From the NCBI GenBank assembly GCA_030068075.1, contig CM057833.1, forward strand, positions 47,263,587 through 47,327,586: 64,000 nucleotides of DNA. Reading direction: 5' to 3'. Numbering within the stretch: position 1 is the stretch's first letter; each line of letters starts with the position of its first letter. Position numbers and translations under genes: made by a program. Below the pieces are notes generated by a model. The model worked only from the letters and a program-made list of their open reading frames with translations, was not told the DNA's origin and ran no database searches. Positions 31,955 to 44,366 of the stretch are shown here, piece by piece. This stretch comes from Paguma larvata (taxonomy: Eukaryota > Chordata > Mammalia > Carnivora > Viverridae).

Positions 31955-32115
31955 TAACTATTGATCTCTGTTATGTGCCAGGTACTATATTAGGTCTTCG
32001 TACATAGTGATACTATTTAATCTTTAAATATAAGCAGTTCAAGTGACGAAATTAGGACTGGGAAAATTGGGTAACATGTCATGTGTTCAGAATGTAGGTC
32101 TGGGTGTAAATCCAG
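31955..32115 (-). mobile_element. MIR fragment, antisense
   Basis: TTATGTGCCAGGTACTATATTAGG and TGATACTATTTAATCTTTAAATATAAGC match the antisense MIR 3' half. Confidence 0.55.
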
Positions 32116-32284
32116 AAGCTCACGGTATTTCTGTTCTCCAGAAGTGACCACAGGAGAGCTCAAGTCACTCTGCTAAGGTAAGACAGTTAGTCATCAGTGG
32201 CAGAGTTGAGTGGTAGAATCTGGAACTTTGGGCCATTACTTCCCCTTTCTGCATCAGAATTTCTACTCTGTATAAAGAGAAAAG

Positions 32285-33010
32285 GTAAGAATTTGTTTCC
32301 ATTCCACTAGAGTAATTTGGCAGATTTCAAGATTTCACGAGGCCCAGACTTTCCATTGGTTCTGTTTATACTTAGAAATGTATTCATTTGGCAACTGCCT
32401 GGGACCCATGTGCACATCTGCTAACTTGTGGTATTAGCTAGTTCACAGACTCCTTGGTCCTCCTGACTTGAGCTCAGGATTGGGAAACCCAGATTTTGTA
32501 ATCCATTTGTTTGCATGTAAAAAGGCGTTTTCAGCTCTCCCACTCCTTAGTGATTCTCTTCTAAGCCATCTTGCTGTGCATTTGTCAAGGAAATTTGCCA
32601 TTTTTAATTTGGAGACAACAATTCAAGTTAGAGAAAGCTAAGCACCAGAATTCATTGGAAAAAAAAAAACATTAGAAACAGTTAAAACTGAGAATGACTG
32701 TATTTGCTCTATAACAAACGGAGCATTGAACAAAATCCATAATAAGAGCAACAACTAATGGTGATAATGTCTTCCCTGACTCATAGGGATATTTAAGAGT
32801 AAAATGATGTAATTGATGGGAAACACTTTGAAAAATAAAAGCACCATGCAGTACAAGACATTACGCTTATTATACGACTGTCCTGAAGCACTGCCTTCTC
32901 TCCCTCAGGACCAGATGTCCTCATTGATAAATCATTTGTGTAATTCCCAGAGTGCAAAGGATTTCTGCAGGGCTCCAGGTTCTTGTACTTGCTGTTATGA
33001 TCTCCGTATC
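32285..33010. other. Single-copy DNA, no gene recognised
   Basis: The plus frame 32813-33160 (115 codons, eight cysteines) starts here and runs into MIR sequence at 33015-33095 and beyond, so it is not a conserved gene. Confidence 0.4.
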
Positions 33011-33014
33011 AGAA

Positions 33015-33270
33015 TGTTCAATGGATGTGGCCAAGGGCAAATCACACCCTCTCTAAGACTTTGTTCCCATATCTTTGAGCTAGGGATTAATATTATTACT
33101 AATGGCTACCATGTACAGAGTAGTTCTGTGTCCAAGATACAAAGCATCTTAGGTTTATGACTCCATTTAATGCTTATGGCCCTAGAAGTGCCTTATTTTA
33201 TAGCTGAGGAAAATGAAGCACAGAGCAATGAAATGTCTAGGCCTGGATCACACAGCTAGAGTACCGTGAC
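33015..33270. mobile_element. MIR pair: sense fragment then antisense fragment
   Basis: 33015-33095 carries GGCAAATCACACCCTCTCTAAG in sense. 33100-33270 carries GCTACCATGTACAGAGTAG, GCTGAGGAAAATGAAGCACAG and GATCACACAGCTAGAGTACC in antisense. Confidence 0.6.
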
Positions 33271-33776
33271 GTGTCCGTAGAGATTGACACATCTTAACGT
33301 TAGGTATGCTATCTGTATGGATTGTGTAGATTTGACTTTCCAGCATGCTTTCCTCTCGCCCTGCTTTGGAGAATTGCTCCTCTACCAGAACATATTCCAC
33401 AGGATTCTGATAGGGCTGCTGTTCCCATGTACCTCTTCATGTCAGCACAGGGTAAATAAAAGTATGACCACATCCAACCAGTCATAATAATTCACTCAAG
33501 GTATCGGTAAAGAATGAAAGCTTGGACAATCAGAATCCCTGAGATTTATATACACAAAAGTGGAGAAAGGGACTACCTTTCCTGTAGGCTTGCCAGCCAG
33601 GGTGAGGTAAGAAGACTCAGAAAGACTGTTTACAGTAGGAGAGAATGAAGCCAACAGAGGAAACCAAAGGCAAGAAATGGAGGGCATTCGGATTGTATCA
33701 TTTCATCCCCAGGTCCAGCAGTGCATGAGGTGAGATCCACCCCACCCTTTTTGGTCACTGGAGTCAGAAAACACCA
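33271..33776. other. Single-copy DNA, no gene recognised
   Basis: Two short frames (33284-33487 plus, 33496-33687 minus) without domains. Confidence 0.4.
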
Positions 33777-34400
33777 TTTTTTTAAAAAGACCTATTTTGA
33801 GAGCAGTTTTAAGTTCACCAAGTAGTCGAAGGTACTGAGATTTTCCATATCCTCCTGACCCCAATTTGGAGCTTCTCCCCAATATTCCCCACCAGAGCGG
33901 TACATTTGTTACAATTGGTGAGCCCACATTGATAGAGCATAATCATCTAAGGCCATAGTTTACCTTATGGTTCTCTCTTGTTATACATTTTTATGAGTTT
34001 GGACAAATGTATGATGACAAGTGTCTCTTATTATGGTATCATATAGAGTAATTTCACTGCTCTAAAATTCCTCTGTGCTGTGTCTACTCACTGATCCCCA
34101 GCAACTGCTGATCTTTTTATTGTCTCCATAGTTGTGCTTTTTCCAGAATGTCACGTAGTTGAAATCATACAGAATATAGCCTCTTCAGACTGGCTTCTTT
34201 CACTTAACAATGTGGATTTAAGTCTTTATGTCTTTTCCTGGCTTGATAGCTCATTTCTATTTAGAGTTGATTCATATTCCGCTGTCCGGATGTACCACGG
34301 GTTATTAATTCCTTTACCTACCAAAAGATGTCATGGTTGCTTCCAAGTTTTACTGTTGTAAACATACATGTGCAGGTCTTTGTGTGGCCATAGTTTTCAA
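33777..34400 (-). mobile_element. Old LINE-1 (L1M) 3' UTR and ORF2 end, antisense
   Basis: TTTGAGAGCAGTTTTAAGTTCACC, CCAGAGCGGTACATTTGTTAC, ATAGTTTACCTTATGGTTC, TTCCAGAATGTCACGTAGTTG, GGATGTACCACGGGTTATTAATTCC and GGTTGCTTCCAAGTTTTACTG. It belongs with the sense fragment at 4120-4388. Inactive. Confidence 0.88.
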
Positions 34401-34970
34401 AATATACCCATTTTTAAAGCTAACTTAAGTTAGATTTTTAGCACTTGCAACCAAAAAGATTCTGATTAATAGAATATATAACAAAGTATGTTTGTAAACA
34501 TGGTTTTCCTTCGTTGTTGCAGCAAGCTTATGCCAATATTCTTATGAATGGCTTTTTCTAATAGAAAGAACTAGAAAAACTAGAGACACACTTGGTATTT
34601 ATACTCAATGTTTGCACCTCCAAAGACCTTGTTTATTCCACAATATTCTAGTAGATATAGAAGGTAGAACCAGACATGCTCATGGGCTTTGATTTTACTG
34701 TAAAACAAAGGCAGGTGATCAATCATATTGGAATAATCTGTCATTTATCCTGCATTATTCAAAAAAGTTAATATTTTTCTAGCTATTTAAGGCACATACA
34801 CATAAAAGCCTCAAACTTATTTTAATAATATCTTGATTTTAATCTAAAATATATTTCACTCTGTCATGTCTTCTTCACAACAATACTAATTATGATTGTA
34901 TTTCTTCTTGATGATCTAGGTCATAGTTTCCCCTGTTGTAACAGACAACACACTTTATCATGTTGCTAAT
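34401..34970. other. AT-rich single-copy DNA
   Basis: No repeat family or gene recognised. Confidence 0.35.
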
Positions 34971-34974
34971 TCAA

Positions 34975-35110
34975 TTGTTTATCTGTCTAATTAGATAGTA
35001 AGGTCAGTGAGGGTGGGTAGCATGCTGTCATCATAAAAACAATAATCCCACATAAATTTCCAGTTCTTAGTCCAGGACCTGGTATTCAATGTTAACTAAA
35101 GCTCTGACAT
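34975..35110 (+). mobile_element. L2 3' end fragment, sense
   Basis: TAGATAGTAAGGTCAGTGAGGGTGGG and CAGGACCTGGTATTCAATG resemble the L2 terminus. Weak. Confidence 0.4.
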
Positions 35111-35319
35111 AAATGCATATATAAGTGGATCTGAATAATTATAAAATGAAACCAAATAATTGTAATGCAATTCAATTACTAGTGTTTTAGAGGCTGAAAT
35201 ACACGAGATTGGCCTTTTGCTGAGCCCCAGGTCACTAAGGCTTTTGTGTTTCTGTGTTTCTGCCTTTGGCTGTGGGCTTTGTTTAAGTAGTGAGTAGTAA
35301 GGAAAGAGAGATCTCTAAT

Positions 35320-35475
35320 GTCCTTTAGATCGTGGCTCTGTCCCTTAATACTTGTGTGACCTTGAATGCATCCTTTCATACCTCTGACCTTCACTCTACC
35401 CCTCTGCAAAATGGGAATCTGAAAAGTTACCTTAAAGTTGTGTAATGAAGATTAATTGAGATAAGGCCAAAACGC
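35320..35475 (+). mobile_element. MIR fragment, sense
   Basis: CGTGGCTCTGTCCCTTAATAC, TGTGTGACCTTGAATGCATCC, CTCTGCAAAATGGGAATCTG. Confidence 0.7.
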
Positions 35476-35804
35476 CATCTAGTAGGTGAACAACAAATAT
35501 GTTTTTAATGAGTTTTTAGAGGAGTAGGAAACCGAATGCTGAATGTAGAGATATGGCCAGTGAAAGCTTGAGTGGCACTTCCATGAACGAAGTGTGCAGG
35601 GAAATGAAGACTCACACAGAGGATTTTCAGTGTGGTCTCCACTCTGTAAGTGTCTGATCAGCCTGAGGTCAAGGCCCGTTCGAGAATAAGGGGAGTTCCT
35701 TCTATAGGATGGAAGGAACACAAGTTGCTCTGAGAGTAAAGGAATGTTTGTTTCTTTAGTGACTAAGGAAATTAGGGTACATGTCTAAACTGTTTTATTT
35801 TCTT

Positions 35805-35813
35805 TATTAACAT

Positions 35814-35860
<47 letters not shown>

Positions 35861-36040
35861 TTCTGAAAGACAGCAAGCATGAGCAGGAGAGAGGCAGACA
35901 AGGAAAGAGAGAATTCCAAGCCGGCTCTGCATTGTCAGCACAGAGCTGGACGCAAGGCTTGATCCTCTGAACTGTAAGATCATGACCTGAGTTGAAATGA
36001 GGAGTCGGACACTCAAATGACTGAGCCACCCAGGCACCCC
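35805..36040 (-). mobile_element. Felid tRNA-Lys-derived SINE with expanded tail, antisense
   Basis: An ACATTTATTTA start is expanded to about 13 TTTA/ATTT units (about 35811-35863), then GA-rich middle, head complement ACTGAGCCACCCAGGCACCCC. Flanks TAAACTGTTTTATTT and TAAACACTATTTTAC may be decayed target-site copies. Confidence 0.9.
35811..35863. repeat. (TTTA)n microsatellite in SINE tail
   Basis: About 13 uninterrupted tetranucleotides, complement of the SINE AAATAAAT tail. Confidence 0.95.
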
Positions 36041-37285
36041 TATAAACACTATTTTACAGACCTTCTGTCTTCACCAGCATGTGCAAACCCTGCAAACACT
36101 TCTAGGTACCCAGTTCCAGAGATAGCTTTGTAGGAAATTAAGCTGTTGCTGTATCTTATCACTTTGCCTTTCCCTAGTAACACCTACATTGTTCATCAAA
36201 GATAAAGGAAGATAAATACTAGGAAAACAGTTTACGAAGTGGGAGATCCTTAGGTCTTGTTATCTATCTAGTTTGCATTTCCTTAATGCCTAATGAAGTT
36301 GAGGACCTTTTCATATGCTTATTGGGCATTTGGATATCTTCTTTTATGAAATATCTATTCTGGTTTTATCCTTTTCATCTTGATTTTCAAGCTAATTTTT
36401 TTTTCAAATTCTGAATATGGATTCTTTGCTGTGTACGTGTATGGAAAATATATTCTCCTACTCTGCGGTTTGACTTTTCACTGTCTAAATACTGTTTTTG
36501 GCATATAAAAATCCTTCATTCTTATATAGTGTGATTTATAATTTTTTCTTTTATGTGGCTGATTTTGTGTCCTGTTTAATCTTTGGTTACCATCAGGTCA
36601 TAAAGGTACTATCGTTTTTCTAGAAGTTTTAATGTTCTACTTTTCATACTGAGATCTATATTTCATTGGGAATTCATTTTTGTTGTTAGGAAGGTATCAA
36701 GATTCATGTTTTCCATAATAATTTCCAATTGATCCAGTACCATTTATTGCAAAATCCATTATTTCTTTACTGCGGAGAATTATCTGTCCAAACCAAGGGA
36801 CCATATAAGTATAGGTTTAATTTTGAACACTCTCTTTTCTTCTATTGATGTTTGTCTGTATGCGCACCAGTCCTACCAATACTACAATGTCTTAATGTAA
36901 ATTTACAGGTCTTCATATTTGGTAGGTGCATCTTCTAGTACTGTCTTTTTCGAGATTGTCTTGACTATTATTAACCTTTTGTGTTTCACATGAATTTTAG
37001 AATCAGCAGGTCACTGTTCACATAAATAGTTAATTCTGTTGGAGATGTTGAATGCGGTAGTATTGATTCCAGTGAACCATTTTGGAAGGAATTAGCATTT
37101 TTATACTAGGAAATTTTCAATACTTAAGCATGTTATATCCCTCCTTTTATTTTGGTTTTTTGTAATTTCCCTAATTAATGTCTCATAGTTGTGAATGCAG
37201 AAGTCTCGCACATTTTTCATTATTTTTTCCTAAGTATTTCATGTCTTTGATGTTATTGTAAATGCAATTTTTAAAAATACTGTTT

Positions 37286-37767
37286 CTTTACTGATTTAGA
37301 GGGGCACCTGCACCGCAGTGTTTATAGCAGCATTATCAATAATGGCCGAATTATGGAAAGAGTCCAAATGTCTGTTGACTGATGAACAGATCAAGTATAT
37401 GTATATATATATTACTCAGACATAAAAAAGAATGAAATTTTGCCATTTGCAATGATGTGAATAGAGCCAAAAAGTATTAAGCTAAGCAAAATAAGTCAAA
37501 AGATAAATACCATATGATTTCACTCGTGTGTGGAATTTAAGAAACAAAACAGATGAACATAGTGCAGAAAAAAAGGAGACAGTCAACAAAGAAACAGACT
37601 CTTAATGATAGGGAACAAATTGAGGGTTGCTGGAGGTGATGGGTATTAAGGAGGGCACTTGCAATGAACTCTGGGTATGGTAAGTAAGTGATGAATCACT
37701 AAACAATACACCTGAAACTAATATTACACTGTATGTTAACTAACCGGAATTTAAATAAAAACTTGAA
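37286..37767 (+). mobile_element. Carnivore LINE-1 3' end, sense, nested in ancient L1
   Basis: ORF2 end and 3' UTR: GGGGCACCTGCACCGCAGTG, TTTGCAATGATGTGAATAGAG, ATGATTTCACTCGTGTGTGG, GGTATTAAGGAGGGCACTTG, AAGTGATGAATCACTAAACAATAC and end TTAAATAAAAACTTG. Target-site copies AAAAATACTGTTT (37273-37285) and AAAAATACTATTT (37768-37780), 12 of 13. Opposite orientation to its host. Confidence 0.9.
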
Positions 37768-38002
37768 AAAAATACTATTTTTAATTTTTTATGGCTATAT
37801 AAAAACACGTTTTTATATCAACCTTGTTAATTTCACTTGTTAATTTTAATTGTATAGTCTTTTCGACTGTCTATTGCATACAATCATGTCATCTGTGAAT
37901 AAGAACATTTTAATTTCTTCCATACCAGTTCTTAATTTTTTTTCTTCATTATTGTATCAGGTATGTCCTTAGTACAATATTTAATAGAAATGTAGTATCA
38001 AG

Positions 38003-38216
38003 GAGCACCAGGGCAGCTCAGTTGGTTAAGTGTCTGACTATTGATCTTGGCTCAGGTCATGATCTCATGGTTTGTGAATTTCAGCCCCGTGTCGGGCTCT
38101 GCCCTGACAGTGTGGAGCCTACTTGAGATTCTCTCTACCTCTCTCTCTACCCCTACCCCACTTGTGCTCTCTGTCTCTCAAAATAAATAAATAAACTTAA
38201 AATAAAAAAAGTAATA
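38003..38216 (+). mobile_element. Carnivore tRNA-Lys-derived SINE, older subfamily, sense, nested
   Basis: GAGCACCAGGGCAGCTCAG, GTGTCTGACTATTGATCTTG, TCGGGCTCTGCCCTGACAGTG, tail AAATAAATAAATAAAC. Target-site duplication GTAGTATCAAG at 37992-38002 and 38217-38227. Confidence 0.94.
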
Positions 38217-39339
38217 GTAGTATCAAGCATGTTTTTTATTCCAAGTTTTAGGAAGAAAGTTTTCAATATTTCATTATTAAGTATGACAATTGATGTTTTT
38301 AAAGGATAGTGTTTATCCAATTAAGAAAGTTCAGTCTATTCCATGTTTGCTAGGAATTTTTAAGATGAAGGCTGTTGGATTTTATCAAATGCTTTCATGT
38401 ATTGAGATTGTCTTTGTTTAATTCTTTATTCTGTTAATGTACTGAGTTACCTGGATTGAACTTGGAGTGCTAACCCAACCAGGAATATTTATTTCTGGAA
38501 TAAACCCTAATTGGCCTTGGGTACAATAGTTTTTATATACTTTGGACTTGTTGATATTTTCTTTAGGATTTTCCATGTTCTTGAAAGAGATTCTTTGACA
38601 TTTTTCCTTTTCTGTAATATTCTTGCTAGATAGTTGAATTAAGGTTATGCTGGTCTCATAAAGTTAGCTCCCTTTTTCTATTATTTGGAAAAATTTGTTG
38701 TGAAAGACTAACCAGTGAGGCTCTCTAAGCCTTAGAGACTTCTACATTTGGTAGATTGTTTTAATTGGAGATTTAACTTTTAAAATAGACAGAAATCATT
38801 CCAATTTTCTCTTTGTCTTATATTAGCTTAGGCAAGGTTTTAGTTTAAGAAGGTTGGGAATTTTACTTAAATTAAAAAAAATATTGGCATAAAGTTATTC
38901 ATAATATTCTGTTATCTTTCTTTTTTTAAAGAAATACATATTTGTAAGATATGTTGTGATATGCTCTTTATCATACCTAGTTATCATCTCTCTTCTTTCT
39001 CTCTTCTTGCTCAGTATTGCTGGGAATTTATTCATTTTGTTATTCTACTCATCACTTTTATTCTCTTTACTTCCTCTATTGAATTTTTCCATTTCTTTTT
39101 TTTTCTTTTTAAAAAAAATTTCCTTCCTTCTCCTTTTCGAATTAATGACTTAAAATGTTGGTTTGGGGATTAAAATTGCCTTTCTAATATATGCATTTAA
39201 GGCTACACATTTTCCTCTAAGCTTACACTTCATCAGTATCCTGCAAATTTTGATATGTTTTATTGTTATTTAATACAAAATATTGTCTCATTTCCATTGT
39301 GATTTATTCTTTGTCTCAAGAGCCATTTAGAAATACTTT

Positions 39340-39558
39340 ACAATTTTTTTATTTTTTTTATTTTTTATTTTTGAGAGACATAGAGACAGAGCGTGAGCAG
39401 GGGAGGGGCAGAGAGAGATGGAGACACAGAATCAGAAGCGGGCTCCAGGTTCTGAGCTGTCAGCACAGAGCCCGACACGGGGCTCAAACTCACGGACCAT
39501 GAGATCATGACCTGAGCTGAAGTTGGACGCTTAACTGACTGAGCCACTCAGGCGCCCC
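39340..39558 (-). mobile_element. Felid tRNA-Lys-derived SINE, antisense, nested
   Basis: TTTTTTATTTTTGAGAGACATAG start, GAGCCCGACACGGGGCTC, ACTGAGCCACTCAGGCGCCCC end. Frames 39263-39502 and 39365-39547 are SINE sequence. Confidence 0.94.
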
Positions 39559-40113
39559 CAAAATCTTTGGTTTTAGGGATCTTCTATTTAGATTTTTGTT
39601 ACTGAATTCTAGCTGTAAATCACTGTTCAGGGGGCATTTTCTCTATGACTTCAGTTATGTACAAGTTGTTGACACTCACTTTATGGTCTAGCATATGGTC
39701 AGTTTTGATAAATGTTCCATGTACACTTGAAAATAATGTGTATTCTGTTACTACTTGCAGTGTACTCTGTCACTCAGTTCCAGAGTATTATTTGTGTTAT
39801 TCAGATCCTCTTTTAAAATTGTTTTTTCAAGGTGCATATTATTGAGAAAGACACGCTGCTATTTCTGCTATGATTGTAGATTTTTCTGTCCTTTGACTTA
39901 GGTCGGTTTGTATTCCACATATTGTGAAGCTATGCAATTGAATTTATATTAATTATTAAATGCTAAGTCTTTTGTGAAGGATTCTTTATTTCTGCTAGTG
40001 TGTTTTGCCTTAAAGCCTATATTGTCTGATATTAGCATGACCATGCTAGTTTTTTGTTTTTGTTTTTGTTTGTTTGCTTGTCTTTAGTTAGTATTTGCAT
40101 GGTATATATTTTT

Positions 40114-40625
40114 TTCATTTGTGGCTGAAGCTTCTGATGCCCTGATCCTACCTGACTCAGGACTCACTCTTCCGCGACAGGGCAAAGCATCCTATGGAGT
40201 CCTCGTGAAGCCACCCATGACTCTCCCTGACAGTTGTATCTTAAAAAATTGTTTTCCTTTTTCTTTATTTTTATTGAAGTATTTTTGACATGACTCATGG
40301 GGCAGGCAGGACGTAGGTGGTTAGTGGTGCTCCAGATGTGGCCCTCTCCCAATAATGTAGGGAGTTTAGGGATAAATACCCCTGTTCCCTCATCTCTCAG
40401 GTGAGACCACTGTGAGAGGTATTATATACCGCCTCTCACCTGTCCATGTCAGGATTCAGTTATAGTTGACTCAAGAATTAAACTCTCCAAGAATGCATCC
40501 AGTATTCCCTTTTGTGCTTGGTCTTCTTTTCTTACTACCTTGCATATGATCCTGGTTTCACCTGATACTAAATGATTTGCACTCAAATTTTTGTGCTAGG
40601 GTCTGTTTCTGTGGAAACTTGGCCT
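40114..40625. mobile_element. Unidentified insert of about 0.5 kb within ancient L1
   Basis: Removing it joins L1 text on both sides (GTATTTGCATGGTATATATTT and GCTATCTTTGTATTTACAGC), so it is an insertion. It is more GC-rich than the host, begins near TTTGTGGCTGAAGC and ends GGTCTGTTTCTGTGGAAAC then TTGGCCTAAG. The layout is reminiscent of an old LTR, but I cannot assign a family. Confidence 0.5.
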
Positions 40626-40682
40626 AAGAAGCTATCTTTGTATTTACAGCTTGTCTATGTCTTCATGTGTAAAGAGGATCTC

Positions 40683-40910
40683 TTTTTTTAAGTTTCTTTA
40701 TTAGTTTGTTTACTTTGAGAGAGAGAAAGAGAAAGAGAGAGAGAGAGCAGAGGAGGGGCAGAGAAAGAGGGAAAGAGAGAATCCCAAGCAGACTCCATAC
40801 TGTCCGTGCAGAGAGCTCAATGCGGGGCTCGAACTCAAAATCTGTGAGATCATGACCTGAGTTGAAGTCAAGATTTGGGTGCTTAACTGACTGAGCTACC
40901 CAGGCGTCCC
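40683..40910 (-). mobile_element. Felid tRNA-Lys-derived SINE, antisense, nested
   Basis: AAGTTTCTTTATTAGTTTG start, GA-rich middle, GAGATCATGACCTGAGTTG, ACTGAGCTACCCAGGCGTCCC end. Flanks TAAAGAGGATCTCT and TAAAAACCATCTCT may be decayed target-site copies. The frame 40663-40941 is SINE-derived. Confidence 0.92.
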
Positions 40911-41542
40911 TAAAAACCATCTCTATTCTTATAAGGAGCATATTGTGTTTTGTTTTATTCTGTCTGACAGTGTTTGTCTTTAATTGAAATATTTAGTCTA
41001 CTTAATGTGATTCCTGGTATGTTTGTCAGTTCTGTTTTCTCTACCATGTCTGTCTTTATGATTTTCTACTCCATTAGCTTGTTAGTTATATGTTCTTGTA
41101 CCATAGTGGATAGCCAAGAAATTACAATAAGAATCCTTAACTAATTACAGTGTAAGATGAATTAGATCTTTTTGAGCATCCCAGACATTGCTAGGGTCTA
41201 GAACACTTATATTCCACTTATTTTCTTCCTGATATTTGGTGATTAATGCCAAGCTAATTAATACACATGTTTTAGAGTTCACAAGACATTTTTATTGTTT
41301 TATACTGAAAATAGTCATTTCATTTTGTATTCTTATGTGTCTTTACCAGTTGCCCTTAATTCTTTCCTACATTTTGATTTTATTGCCTCGGATCATTTTC
41401 CTACTGTCTACAGAACTGCTTTTAACATTTCTTTTAGTGTAATTCTGTTGACAACACATTTTCTCAGAGTTTTTGTTTGTTTGGTTGTTTGTATGGAAAT
41501 ATTTTTATTTATCCTTCACTTTTCCTTCATATAAGCAACATT

Positions 41543-42040
41543 GTTTTTACTGAGAGACAACTTACATATATCCAACAGCACAAATCTTACACACTGAGCT
41601 TGATGAATTTTTACCTGTACCACCCATATCAAGGTTTCAAGCCTAGAAAACATTCCAGAACACTCTTTCATTCTCCCTCCCCGACAGTACCCTTGCTACA
41701 GAAGTAACTACAGTTCTGTGTTCTCCAACCATGAGTTAGTTTGGTCTGTTCTTAAACTTCATATAAATGGAATGATACAAAATGTGCTTTTCTTTCTGGC
41801 TTATTACACTCAACATGAGGTCTGTGAAATAATTTATCTTTTACGAATAATGTAGTTCATTTTTTTAATGCCATGTAGTATCCCATTATATGAATATACC
41901 ACGATATGTTTATCCATTCTATTACGATGGACACTAGAATTGTTTTTCACTCGTGGCTATTAAATCTGTGATGAACATTACTGTACATGTCTTTTTCTTT
42001 ATGTAGGACATAAACACTTTTTCTGTTGAGTATATACCGG
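41543..42040 (-). mobile_element. Old L1M 3' end fragment, antisense, nested
   Basis: AACATTCCAGAACACTCTTTC, AACTTCATATAAATGGAATG, TGAATATACCACGATATGTTTATCC and TTGAGTATATACC are the 3' region of another L1M copy, out of order within the host L1. Either an insertion or a rearranged piece. Confidence 0.7.
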
Positions 42041-42718
42041 TTTTCTTTGCTTTTAATTTTGGGGGTTGGTAGTTACTTTTAAAAAGCACTTTAAAAGCAT
42101 TTTTATAGTTCTATAGCTTCTCAGGTTTCTACTGAAAAGTCAGCCATTAAGTCTTGTTATTGCTCCTTTGAAAGTAAATGTGTTCTTTCCTCTGGCAGCT
42201 TTTAATATGATTTTGTTTTTGGTTTTTAGTAGTTTTATTATGTTAGGGCTAGGTGTGGTTTCCTTTCTAGAAATCCTGCTTTAGTCTGTAATTTCATGTC
42301 TTTTGTCAAATTTGATACTTTTCAGCTGTTTCAAGTATTGCCGTTGACCCTTTCTCTACTCCCTTTATGTGATTCCAATTATATATATGATAGACCTTTT
42401 AATCATCTCTCATATGTTCTCATGTATTTTCTAAATTTTCCATCTTTTCTTACTCTCCTTGTATTAGCTCGAGTAGTTTCTATTGACTTCTGGTTCACTG
42501 TTATATGTTCATATTGAATTCTTAATTTTGATTGCTATATTTTTTAGTTCCAGAATTTTCAGTTTTCATAGCTTCCAGTTTTCTGAGTACATTCTCTATT
42601 TTGTCATTTATTTGTTTGTTTTTAAGAAAGGAAATCTACTTATTTATTTTTTTATTTTTGTATAATCAGCACACAGTTATATTAGTTTCAGGTATTTGAT
42701 ATAGTGATTCAACAATTT

Positions 42719-42849
42719 TAAGGAGGGCACTTGTTCTGTTAAGCACTGGATCTTGTATGTAAGTGATGAATCACTAAATTCTACTTCTGAAACTAATATT
42801 ACCCAGTATGTTCACTAAATGGAATCTAAATAAAAACTAGGAAAAAAAA
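42719..42849 (+). mobile_element. 131-bp carnivore L1 3' tip, sense, inside an antisense L1
   Basis: AAGGAGGGCACTTGTTCTG, AAGTGATGAATCACTAAATTC, then AATCTAAATAAAAACTAGG and eight A residues. It splits the host text CAACAATTTT from CTATATATCACTCAGTGC. A short target duplication AATTTT/AATTCT is possible. Confidence 0.85.
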
Positions 42850-42954
42850 TTCTATATATCACTCAGTGCTCATCTTGATAAGTGTACTCTTAATCCTCTT
42901 AATCTATTTCATCCATACCCCCTCTCACCTTCCCTCCGGCAATCACGCATTCAT

Positions 42955-42986
42955 TCTTTATATTTAAGAGTCTTTATATTTAAGAG
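42955..42986. repeat. 16-bp tandem duplication in L1
   Basis: TCTTTATATTTAAGAG occurs twice in direct succession at 42955-42970 and 42971-42986. Confidence 0.9.
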
Positions 42987-43632
42987 TATATATTAAGAGG
43001 ATTTTTTTCTTTGTTCACTTGTTTCTTAAATTCAAAATACGAGTGAAAATCATATGACATTTATCTTTATCAGACTGGCTTATTTCACTTAGCATTATGT
43101 CCTCTAGATCCAACCATGTTGTTGCAAATAGCAAGATTTCATTCTTTTTTGTGGTTGAGTAATATTCCATTGCATATTACATATATCACCTCTTATTTAT
43201 CCATTCATCTATCGATGGATACTTGGGTTGCTTCCAATCCTGGCTACTGTAAACAATGCTGCAATAAACATAGTAGTACATATATCTTTTTGAATTAATG
43301 TTTTCATTTTCTCTACCCAGTAGGGGAATTACTGGATTATATGACAGTTCTATTTTTAAGTTTTTGAGAAACTTCCATACTCTTTTCTATATAGCTACAC
43401 CCGTTTGCATTCCCGCGAACAGTGCATGAGAGGTTCTTTTCCTCCACATCTTGCTAACATTTGTTGATTCTTGTGTTTTTTATTTTAACCCTTCTGACAG
43501 GTGTGAGGTGGTATCTCATTGTTGTGATTTGTATTTCTCTGATGATAGGTGATACTGAGCATCTTCTTATGTTTCTGTGGTCATAGGTCTTTTTTGGAGA
43601 AATGTCTGTTTGTCTTCCACCCATTTTTTAAT

Positions 43633-43633
<1 letters not shown>

Positions 43634-43666
<33 letters not shown>
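43634..43666. repeat. (GAT)n microsatellite in L1
   Basis: About 10 GAT units, giving a methionine run in the chance frame 43549-43827. Confidence 0.95.
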
Positions 43667-43667
<1 letters not shown>

Positions 43668-44366
43668 GATTATTTTGGTATGGAATTGCATAAGTTCTTT
43701 ATTTATTTTGGATTCTAACCTCTTAACAGATATATTATTCGCAAATGTCTTTTCCCATTCAGTAGGTTGTCTTTTTGTTCTGTCGGTTGTTTCCTTTGCT
43801 ATGCAGAAGCTTTTTATTTTAATATAGTCTCAATCTTTTATTTTTATTTCTGCTTTCTTTGCCTCAGGGAACAGATCTAGAAAGACATTGTTATGTCTGA
43901 TGTCAGAGAAATTAATGCATGTGCTCTCTTCTAGGATTTTTATTGTTTCAGGTCTCACATTTAGGTATTGAATCCATTTTGAGTTTATTTTGGTGTATGG
44001 TGTGAAAAAGTGGTCCAGTTTCATTATTTTGCATGTAGCTGTCCAGTTTTCCCAATAAGATGTGTTGAAGAGATTGTCTTTTCCCTTTGCTTATTCTTGC
44101 CTCCTCTGTCGTATATTGATTGACCCTGTAAGTGTGGGTTTATTTCTGAGCTCTCTATTCTGTTCTGTTCATCTATGTGTCTGTTTTTGTACCTGTACCA
44201 TGCTGTTTTGATTACTACAACTTTGTAGTATGTCTTGAAACCTGGGATTGTGATATCTCTCAATTTTGTTCTTCTTTTTAGAGATTGCTTGGGTTATTTG
44301 GAGCCTTTTGTGGTTCTATGCAAATTTTAGGATTATATGTTCTAGTTCTGTGAAAAATGCTGTTGG

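Noticed and set aside
32813..33160. 115-codon cysteine-containing frame
   Set aside because: Its second half is MIR sequence in both orientations. Cysteine spacing fits no zinc-finger or disulfide pattern I know.
35811..35863. CRISPR-like or satellite array
   Set aside because: Simple tetranucleotide expansion of a SINE tail. No spaced repeats exist anywhere in the window.
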